Assembly (NCBI GenBank): GCA_910578825.1
Contig: CAJTSB010000065.1
Location: 1-5,817 of the forward strand
Direction: 5' to 3'
DNA length: 5,817 bases
Origin: an uncultured Lachnospiraceae bacterium
GTDB taxonomy: Bacteria; Bacillota; Clostridia; Lachnospirales; Lachnospiraceae
The translations under genes and the position numbers were made by a program. This document shows, piece after piece, positions 1 to 5,634 of the stretch. How positions within the stretch are numbered: the first letter of the stretch is position 1; the number at the start of each line of letters is the position of its first letter. The notes under the pieces are model-generated. The model searched no databases and was not told the origin of the DNA. It worked only from the letters and a program-made list of their open reading frames with translations.

Positions 1-19
1 ATAGACCATGTCTATTTTT
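1..19 (+). other. Small hairpin plus T run at left edge, possible end of a plus-strand terminator
   Basis: The first 15 bases form an inverted repeat, atagac / gtctat, around a 3-base loop, and five T residues follow at 15-19. In the plus direction this has the layout of an intrinsic terminator, and the stem could be longer because it is cut by the window edge. If real, a plus-strand gene ends just left of the window and converges on purB. A 6-bp AT-rich stem is weak, so this is only a suggestion. Confidence 0.25.
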
Positions 20-40
20 ATGAAATTAATTTGCGAAACT

Positions 41-93
41 TATTATACGTTATCAAAACTTCAGGAATCCACTCATATTATACGGTAGCAAAA
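41..93. repeat. Imperfect direct repeat of about 18 bp (41-58 and 76-93)
   Basis: The 18 bases at 41-58 and those at 76-93 match at 16 positions, reading tattatacg-N-ta-N-caaaa. The copies start 35 bases apart. The second copy overlaps the outer left arm of the large palindrome at 85-129, while the first copy has no palindrome beside it. The region is AT-rich, which raises the chance of a random match. A duplicated terminator end or the trace of an inserted hairpin element would both explain it; neither is shown. Confidence 0.4.
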
Positions 94-129
94 GGTTCAC
101 ATCACGAAGTGATGTGAACCTTTTGCTAC
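85..129 (-). terminator. Perfect 21-bp hairpin downstream of purB, probably a bidirectional intrinsic terminator
   Basis: The arms at 85-105 and 109-129 are exact reverse complements of 21 bases each, separated by a 3-base loop (gaa on the plus strand, ttc on the minus strand). The GC-richer core ggttcacatcac is flanked by AAAA on one side and TTTT on the other on both strands, the usual build of a bidirectional Rho-independent terminator. It lies 44 bases past the purB stop, where the gene run ends. The T tract is only four long and is itself inside the extended stem. An operator or a dispersed palindromic repeat are less likely alternatives. Confidence 0.85.
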
Positions 130-173
130 TCTAAAATAATAAGATACACTACTCACATAAAATCAAACACTCG

Positions 174-1625
174 TTACACATTGATCTCCGCTGTCATTCC
201 AAGAACGTCCCTGTTCCTATCCAATACAGGATTCACCACCTGCGAAAGGAATTTATCTACCTGAATGGGCGCACGTCCTACGTATTTCGAGGGCTCCATG
301 GATTTTTCCAGTTCCTCCAGCGTCAAATTGAACGATGGATCTGCTGCAATCAGTTCCAGAAGATTGTTGTCCTTGCCTTCGACTTTCACATTTTTACCCG
401 CCTCCATGGAAAGCTGACGGATTTTTTCATGCAATTCCTGACGATTTCCACCGTTCTTTACTGCATCCATCATGATATTCTCCGTTGCCATAAACGGCAG
501 CTCCGCCATCATATGTTTGCGAATTACCTTATCATACACGACCAGTCCGTCCACAACGTTCAGACATAAGTCCAAAATGCCGTCCACCGCAAGAAATCCT
601 TCCGGAATCGAAAGACGTTTGTTCGCAGAATCATCCAGCGTCCGCTCAAACCACTGTGTTGCAGAAGTAATCGCCGGATTCAGGGCGTCTACCATCACAT
701 AGCGCGCCAGAGATGCGATTCGCTCACTGCGCATCGGATTGCGTTTGTATGCCATCGCCGAGGAGCCAATCTGATTCTTCTCAAATGGTTCTTCTACTTC
801 TTTCAGGTGTTGAAGCAGGCGGATGTCGTTTGACATTTTATGGGCGCTCGCCGCAATGCCCGCAAGAATATTCGCCACTCTGGAATCCACTTTTCTTGAA
901 TAAGTCTGTCCCGACACTGCATAACACTCTGCAAATCCCATCTTCTCTGCAATCATGGGATCTATCCTGTCAATCGTCTCCTGATCCCCGGCAAACAATT
1001 CCTGGAAACTTGCCTGCGTTCCCGTCGTTCCTTTAGAGCCCAGCAGTTTCAGGCTGTTCGTGACATATTCCAGATCTTCAAGGTCCATAAGGAACTCCTG
1101 CAGCCAAAGTGTGGCACGCTTTCCCACCGTTGTAGGCTGTGCCGGCTGGAAATGGGTAAATGCAAGCGTGGGCAAATTCTTATATTGCTCTGCAAACTTT
1201 GCCAGTTCAGCAATTACATTGACCAGTTTCTTATGTACCAGTTTCAATGCCTCATTCATCACAATAATATCTGTGTTATCTCCCACATAACAGGAAGTTG
1301 CCCCTAAGTGAATGATTCCTGCCGCTTTCGGGCATTGCTGTCCGTAAGCATACACATGGCTCATAACGTCATGGCGCACCTCTTTTTCCCGCGCCCTTGC
1401 CACATCATAATTGATATCATCCGCATGAGCTTTTAATTCATCAATCTGTTCCTGCGTAATCACAGGTTTTCCGTTTTCACTTAATCCAAGCTCCATCTCT
1501 GTCTCAGCAAGGGCAATCCACAGTTTTCTCCAGGTACGGAATTTCATGTCCGGAGAAAAAATATACTGCATCTCTTTGCTTGCATAACGCTCGGACAGAG
1601 GGCTATTGTATCTATCTGTTGACAT
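174..1625 (-). CDS. purB: Adenylosuccinate lyase, long eukaryote-like form
   Basis: This cytosolic enzyme of the fumarase/aspartase superfamily cleaves SAICAR to AICAR plus fumarate, and adenylosuccinate to AMP plus fumarate. The 483-residue protein is complete. Visible motifs in order are RHDVMSH (residues 84-90), GATSCYVGDNTD (108-119), THFQPAQPTTVGKRA (157-171, with the presumed catalytic His158), KGTTGTQASF (198-207), the superfamily signature IGSSAMAYKRNPMRSE (286-301, with the presumed catalytic Ser289) and ELPFMATENI (375-384). It is about 50 residues longer than B. subtilis PurB (about 431), and its length and motifs follow the human ADSL type as I remember that sequence. Where many family members have Met-Pro in the signature this one has Met-Ala (residue 292). 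The ATG is preceded by GAAAGGAA with about 10 bases between GG and ATG. The gene sits 27 bases after purF and is probably the last of the transcript. Identification is secure; the subfamily is from recall. Confidence 0.98.
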   Translation of the reverse strand: MSTDRYNSPLSERYASKEMQYIFSPDMKFRTWRKLWIALAETEMELGLSENGKPVITQEQIDELKAHADDINYDVARAREKEVRHDVMSHVYAYGQQCPKAAGIIHLGATSCYVGDNTDIIVMNEALKLVHKKLVNVIAELAKFAEQYKNLPTLAFTHFQPAQPTTVGKRATLWLQEFLMDLEDLEYVTNSLKLLGSKGTTGTQASFQELFAGDQETIDRIDPMIAEKMGFAECYAVSGQTYSRKVDSRVANILAGIAASAHKMSNDIRLLQHLKEVEEPFEKNQIGSSAMAYKRNPMRSERIASLARYVMVDALNPAITSATQWFERTLDDSANKRLSIPEGFLAVDGILDLCLNVVDGLVVYDKVIRKHMMAELPFMATENIMMDAVKNGGNRQELHEKIRQLSMEAGKNVKVEGKDNNLLELIAADPSFNLTLEELEKSMEPSKYVGRAPIQVDKFLSQVVNPVLDRNRDVLGMTAEINV

Positions 1626-1652
1626 AAATATTATTCCTTTCTTCTCGTCTGC

Positions 1653-3098
1653 TTATCGTTCATATTCTCCTCTGATATCCCTGGTAGGCGGCTCCATGGG
1701 ATATTTCCCGGAAAAACAGCCTTTACAGATAGGCAGTCCATCCACCATCTTACTCAAACGCTCAATATCCAGATATCCCAGACTGTCTGCACCAATCACC
1801 TTGCAGATTTCATCAACCGTCCGGTTATAGGCAATCAATTGCTCACGCTCCGGAATGTCCGTACCGAAATAACAGGGCCACAAAAACGGCGGTGAAGAAA
1901 TCCTCACATGTACCTCGGTTGCTCCTGCATCCCGCAGCATTCGAACAATGCGGTCAGACGTCGTACCGCGTACAATGGAATCGTCAATCATAATAACGCG
2001 TTTCCCACGCACCGCCTCTTCCAGAACATTTAATTTCACGCGAACACTTGACTCACGATTACTCTGCTTGGGTTTGATAAACGTCCGTCCTACATAGCCG
2101 TTTTTCACAAATGCCGTTCCATATGGAATTCCCGATTCCATGGAATACCCCAATGCCGCCGCATTTCCGGACTCAGGCACCCCAACGACTAAGTCTGCCT
2201 CTACCGGAGAGTCCATCGCCAGATAACGACCGGCCAGAATTCGTGAGGTATAAACGCTAACGCCATCAATATGGCTGTCCGGTCTCGCAAAATAGATATA
2301 CTCAAATACACATCTTGCTTCGCTGCCCTTTGGCAGACAGAGGCTTGTATCAGAAGTAATTCCATTCTGGGTAATGGTTACCACTTCGCCCGGAAGAACA
2401 TCTCGCACATATTCTGCACCTATCGTCTCTAACGCACAGCTTTCCGACGCAATAATATAGGCATTATCACGTCTGCCGATACAAAGAGGTTTAAATCCAA
2501 ATGGATCTCTGGCTCCGATCAGTTTCCTTGGACTCATGACAACCAGCGAAAATGCCCCTTTTATCTTACCTGCCGCCCGTCTCACCGCTTCTTCAACGGT
2601 CTTAGATGCAAGACGCTCCCTCGCGATGTGATAAGCAATCACCTCTGAATCAATTGTGGTCTGAAAAATTGCTCCGGTATATTCCAGTTCTTCCCGCAGC
2701 TCATTGGCATTGATCAGATTGCCGTTATGCGCCAATGCCAGAGTTCCCTTTACATAATTTAATACAAGGGGCTGGGCATTTTCACGCGTAGAGGCTCCTG
2801 CCGTGGAATATCGAACGTGACCCACGCCAATATCTCCCTGCAAACCCTCAAGACTGCCCTCGACAAACACCTCATTTACAAGTCCCATCCCTTTGTATGA
2901 AGAGACCTTTCCTTTCGGTCCGTTTGTATCACTTACCGCAATCCCGCAACTCTCCTGTCCACGATGCTGCAAAGCAAAAAGTCCATAGTATATCGTCGAT
3001 GCCACGTCATTGCCATCCAGATCATAGATGCCAAAAACACCGCATTCCTCATGTAGTTTTTCAAAAGCCATGTTATTCTCTATCTTATTGTCCTTCAT
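1653..3098 (-). CDS. purF: Amidophosphoribosyltransferase (glutamine PRPP amidotransferase)
   Basis: This enzyme catalyses the first committed step of de novo purine synthesis, PRPP plus glutamine to 5-phosphoribosylamine. The 481-residue protein has an N-terminal class II (Ntn) glutaminase domain, with the presumed nucleophile Cys19 in EECGVFGIYD exposed by removing an 18-residue propeptide, then HRGQES (45-50), HVRYSTAG (94-101) and HNGNLIN (124-130). The C-terminal phosphoribosyltransferase domain carries the PRPP loop VIMIDDSIVRGTT (368-380). Cys263, Cys409, Cys458 and Cys461 (the last two in ICKGC) match the four ligands of the oxygen-sensitive 4Fe-4S cluster of B. subtilis-type PurF, so an iron-sulfur enzyme under end-product nucleotide control is expected. 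GGAG sits 6 bases before the chosen ATG. An internal Met10 would give a 9-residue propeptide but lacks a clear ribosome binding site. It follows purC by 18 bases and precedes purB by 27. Confidence 0.98.
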   Translation of the reverse strand: MKDNKIENNMAFEKLHEECGVFGIYDLDGNDVASTIYYGLFALQHRGQESCGIAVSDTNGPKGKVSSYKGMGLVNEVFVEGSLEGLQGDIGVGHVRYSTAGASTRENAQPLVLNYVKGTLALAHNGNLINANELREELEYTGAIFQTTIDSEVIAYHIARERLASKTVEEAVRRAAGKIKGAFSLVVMSPRKLIGARDPFGFKPLCIGRRDNAYIIASESCALETIGAEYVRDVLPGEVVTITQNGITSDTSLCLPKGSEARCVFEYIYFARPDSHIDGVSVYTSRILAGRYLAMDSPVEADLVVGVPESGNAAALGYSMESGIPYGTAFVKNGYVGRTFIKPKQSNRESSVRVKLNVLEEAVRGKRVIMIDDSIVRGTTSDRIVRMLRDAGATEVHVRISSPPFLWPCYFGTDIPEREQLIAYNRTVDEICKVIGADSLGYLDIERLSKMVDGLPICKGCFSGKYPMEPPTRDIRGEYER

Positions 3099-3116
3099 AT
3101 AATTCTCCAGTCAGTC

Positions 3117-3995
3117 TTATGCGAACTTCTCTCCCGTCAAAAGCTCATATGCCTCTTTGTATTTTTCTACCGTCTTTACGACGACTTCTTCCGGTAAAAG
3201 ATAATCACTGTCCGGATTGGCTTTTAACCAGTCCCTTACAAACTGTTTATCAAAGGAAGGCTGTGATTTCCCGGCTACATAACCCTCTACCGGCCAGAAT
3301 CTGGAACTGTCCGGCGTAAGCATTTCATCGCCGAGAACTACATTGCCATCCTCGTCCAACCCAAACTCGAACTTGGTATCGGCAATAATGATGCCTTTGC
3401 TGCGGGCATATTCCGCACACTTCTTATATAAACTGAGCGTACAGTCTTTCATGGTTTTCGCATACTCTTCCCCTTTGCCCGGATGAAGTTTCTCTAAAAT
3501 TTCCACCGTATCCTCATAGGTAATATGTTCATCATGAAGTCCCAAATCCGCTTTCGTGGTCGGTGTATAAATCGCCTCCGGCAGCTGTTCAGACTCTTTC
3601 AGTCCTTCCGGCAGTTTGATACCGCAGACCGTTCCATCTTTCTGATAGCTTTCCCAACCGCTGCCCGTAATATAACCGCGCACAATACATTCAACCGGAA
3701 GCATGTCCAGTTTCTGGCATTTCATACTGTTGCCGTCAAATTTCTCATCGCGGAAAAATTCCGGCATATCCGAAACATTTGTGGAAAGCATATGGTTAGG
3801 CACAATATCCTTGGTAAAATGAAACCAAAATTCCGACATTTTTGTCAGGACTTCTCCTTTCTGGGTAATTTTGTTTTTTAAAATCACATCAAAGGCAGAA
3901 ATCCTGTCTGTCGCCACAATAATCATGCTGTCGCCATTGTCATAAACCTCACGAACCTTACCTTCTTTTACAGGCTTAAACTCCTGAATACTCAT
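3117..3995 (-). CDS. purC: Phosphoribosylaminoimidazole-succinocarboxamide (SAICAR) synthase, long form
   Basis: This enzyme joins L-aspartate to CAIR using ATP to make SAICAR, the substrate of PurB encoded in the same gene run. From the start chosen here the protein has 292 residues. Motifs in order are GKVREVYD (12-19, nucleotide-binding N-lobe), ATDRISAFDV (28-37), the first family signature in LPVECIVRGYITGSGWES (99-116), IIADTKFEFG (203-212, second signature) and GDEMLTPDSSRFW (222-234). B. subtilis and E. coli PurC are about 240 residues, so this is the longer type whose size is nearer yeast Ade1. The frame can be opened two codons earlier (ATG at 3999-4001), but GGAGG directly touches that ATG and leaves no spacer. 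The ATG at 3993-3995 has a normal 6-base spacing and is preferred. The 3' end lies 18 bases before purF, which implies cotranscription. Confidence 0.97.
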   Translation of the reverse strand: MSIQEFKPVKEGKVREVYDNGDSMIIVATDRISAFDVILKNKITQKGEVLTKMSEFWFHFTKDIVPNHMLSTNVSDMPEFFRDEKFDGNSMKCQKLDMLPVECIVRGYITGSGWESYQKDGTVCGIKLPEGLKESEQLPEAIYTPTTKADLGLHDEHITYEDTVEILEKLHPGKGEEYAKTMKDCTLSLYKKCAEYARSKGIIIADTKFEFGLDEDGNVVLGDEMLTPDSSRFWPVEGYVAGKSQPSFDKQFVRDWLKANPDSDYLLPEEVVVKTVEKYKEAYELLTGEKFA

Positions 3996-4001
3996 TGTCA
4001 T

Positions 4002-4006
4002 CCTCC
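4002..4006 (-). promoter_or_regulatory. purC ribosome binding site that decides the start
   Basis: The minus strand reads GGAGG, then ATGACA, then ATG. The first ATG starts on the base right after GGAGG, which gives no room for initiation. The second ATG, at 3993-3995, is 6 bases away, a normal distance. This fixes the PurC start as MSIQ rather than MTMSIQ. Confidence 0.85.
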
Positions 4007-4018
4007 ATTCTCATGTAA

Positions 4019-4040
4019 GGGCTGCGGTAAACCACAGCCC
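4019..4040 (-). other. Hairpin in the gpmI-purC junction
   Basis: On the minus strand, gggctgtgg and ccgcagccc pair over 9 bp around a ttta loop, with one G-U pair. The same position is a C-A mismatch if read from the plus strand, so the structure suits minus-strand RNA. Only TT follows the stem, so it is not a canonical strong terminator. It could be a leaky attenuator, a stop for 3' exonucleases that protects gpmI mRNA, or a 5' stabiliser if purC has its own promoter. It ends 12 bases before the purC GGAGG. Confidence 0.6.
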
Positions 4041-4051
4041 CCTTTGCATTC

Positions 4052-4080
4052 CTTATATTTCCCTATCGTTTTACTAACAG
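4052..4080 (-). promoter_or_regulatory. Weak candidate promoter for purC-purF-purB
   Basis: The minus strand shows CTGTTA (4075-4080), a 17-base spacer and TATAAG (4052-4057). The -10 matches the sigma-A consensus at 5 of 6 positions, the -35 at only 3 of 6. The -35 lies in the last codons of gpmI. Transcription would begin about 4045, placing the junction hairpin at the very 5' end of the message. AT-rich sequence gives such matches often, so this remains tentative. Confidence 0.25.
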
Positions 4081-5604
4081 AGACTTCCCGGTCATTTCTG
4101 CGGGCTGTTCCATTCCCATAATCTCAATCAGCGTCGGCACAATATCTGCCAGACAGCCGCCCTCTCTCAGCGTATAGCTGTCATCATAATTGATTAAGAT
4201 AAATGGTACCGGATTTGTTGTATGTGCGGTAAAGCTCTCGCCTGTCTTATAATCGATCAACTGCTCTGCATTGCCATGGTCTGCACAGAGGAACATGGTT
4301 CCATCCACTTCCTTCAAAGCATCCACTGCCTTTCCCACGCAACTGTCCACTGCTTCCACAGCCGCGATGGCTGCAGATTCCACTCCGGTATGGCCTACCA
4401 TATCCGGATTGGCAAAATTGATAATAATTACATCGAATTTATCTGATTTGATGGCATCTACAAGTTTGTCACAAACTTCGTAAGCGCTCATCTCCGGTTT
4501 TAAATCATAAGTTGCAACCTTGGGCGAATTTACCAGAATGCGCTCTTCTCCTTTGTTTGGTTCTTCTACGCCGCCATTAAAGAAAAATGTTACATGCGCA
4601 TATTTCTCTGTCTCTGCGATTCTCGCCTGCGTCTTGCCATGATCTGCAAGAAACTGTCCAAATGTATTATCAAGCTCTACCTTATGGAATGCAATGATCT
4701 TATTCGGAATTGTCACATCGTATTCCGTAAAGCATACATACGTTACTTTCCTGCGCGCTCCACGGTCAAATCCCTCAAACTCATCCATACAGAATGTTCT
4801 GGAGATTTCCCTTGCGCGGTCCGGGCGGAAATTGAAGAAAATAATTGTATCATTATCTTCAATTGTAGCGACTGGTTTTCCATCTCTCTCAACAACTGTC
4901 GGAATCACAAACTCATCCGTCACATCCTCTGCATAAGATGCAGCTACTGCCTCCACTGCATTTGGCACACGGTTGCCATCTCCCAGCACAAGCGCGCGGT
5001 AAGCTTTCTCCACACGATCCCAGCGGTTATCACGGTCCATTGCATAGTAACGACCGGAAACAGTGGCAATCTCGCCCACGCCGATTTCCTTCATCTTCGC
5101 CTCTAACTGCTCCATAAATCCTTTGCCGGAAGTCGGAGCCGTATCACGTCCATCGAGGAAACAGTGAACATACACATTCTCAATTCCCTCTCGTTTTGCC
5201 ATTTCCAGCAATCCGTACAGATGGGTAATATGGCTGTGTACGCCTCCATCGGAAAGTAACCCGTACAGATGCAGAGAAGAATTGTTGTCCTTTACATTCT
5301 TCATGCCCGCAAGTAATGCTTCATTCTTAAAAAAGTCACCATCTTCAATTTCTTTGGTAATCCTTGTCAGCTCCTGATAAACGATTCTTCCTGCTCCCAT
5401 GTTCAGATGTCCTACCTCAGAATTTCCCATCTGTCCATCCGGAAGTCCTACGGCAAGTCCACTGGCATTTCCTCTGACAAAAGGATACTCTTTCATCAAT
5501 TTATCAATGTTCGGGGTGCTTGCCTCATATACTGCGTTGGCCTCCTGCTTGTCATTTAAGCCAAATCCATCTAAAATCATCAATACGGTCGGTTTTTTAC
5601 TCAT
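4063..5604 (-). CDS. gpmI: 2,3-bisphosphoglycerate-independent phosphoglycerate mutase
   Basis: This glycolytic enzyme interconverts 3-phosphoglycerate and 2-phosphoglycerate through a phosphoserine intermediate and normally needs two manganese ions. The 513-residue protein has the usual family length. The alkaline-phosphatase-like metal site is intact: LDGFG with Asp12, the phosphorylated Ser62 in GNSEVGHLNMGAGR (60-73), Asp401 and His405 in NPDMVGHTG, Asp442 and His443 in CADHGN, and His461 in FTAHTTNP. The inserted transferase domain carries DGGVHSH with His123, DGRDTAP with Arg153 and Asp154, Arg185 and Arg191 in SGRYYAMDRDNRWDR, FNFRPDR with Arg260 and Arg263, and Lys334 in ETEKYAHVTFF. 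The ATG is preceded by AGGAGG at 5610-5615 with 5 bases between, a strong site. It is upstream of purC by 61 bases on the same strand (68 to the corrected start). No other glycolytic gene is visible beside it, whereas gpmI often follows tpiA or pgk in Firmicutes. Confidence 0.99.
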   Translation of the reverse strand: MSKKPTVLMILDGFGLNDKQEANAVYEASTPNIDKLMKEYPFVRGNASGLAVGLPDGQMGNSEVGHLNMGAGRIVYQELTRITKEIEDGDFFKNEALLAGMKNVKDNNSSLHLYGLLSDGGVHSHITHLYGLLEMAKREGIENVYVHCFLDGRDTAPTSGKGFMEQLEAKMKEIGVGEIATVSGRYYAMDRDNRWDRVEKAYRALVLGDGNRVPNAVEAVAASYAEDVTDEFVIPTVVERDGKPVATIEDNDTIIFFNFRPDRAREISRTFCMDEFEGFDRGARRKVTYVCFTEYDVTIPNKIIAFHKVELDNTFGQFLADHGKTQARIAETEKYAHVTFFFNGGVEEPNKGEERILVNSPKVATYDLKPEMSAYEVCDKLVDAIKSDKFDVIIINFANPDMVGHTGVESAAIAAVEAVDSCVGKAVDALKEVDGTMFLCADHGNAEQLIDYKTGESFTAHTTNPVPFILINYDDSYTLREGGCLADIVPTLIEIMGMEQPAEMTGKSLLVKR

Positions 5605-5634
5605 AATGTCCTCCTCTTATCTTTCTTTTCAAAT

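Noticed and set aside
7..9. Minus-strand ATG at the left edge as the start of a downstream gene
   Set aside because: No ribosome binding site precedes it and only three codons are visible before the edge.
42..82. Two minus-strand TATAAT hexamers (42-47 and 77-82) after the palindrome
   Set aside because: Neither has a -35-like hexamer at 16-18 bases or a TG extension, and no gene start follows inside the window.
1935..2820. CGAAC motifs inside purF as PurR box halves
   Set aside because: Isolated copies within coding sequence, not paired as inverted repeats and not near a promoter.
2897..3319. 140-codon plus-strand frame across the purF-purC junction
   Set aside because: Antisense to two secure genes, no credible ribosome binding site, and a low-likelihood composition rich in Pro, His and Ser.
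3525..3881. 118-codon plus-strand frame inside purC
   Set aside because: Shadow of the conserved PurC reading frame, with Phe/Arg-rich peptide and no recognisable motif.
4012..4050. Possible 12-codon leader peptide (MQRGLWFTAALT) overlapping the junction hairpin
   Set aside because: The only AAGGA is one base from the ATG, the peptide has no run of regulatory codons, and such short frames arise by chance.
4594..5106. 170-codon plus-strand open frame within gpmI
   Set aside because: It lies wholly antisense to an intact GpmI with all catalytic residues, has a Cys/Ile/His-rich composition unlike a normal protein, and shows no domain.
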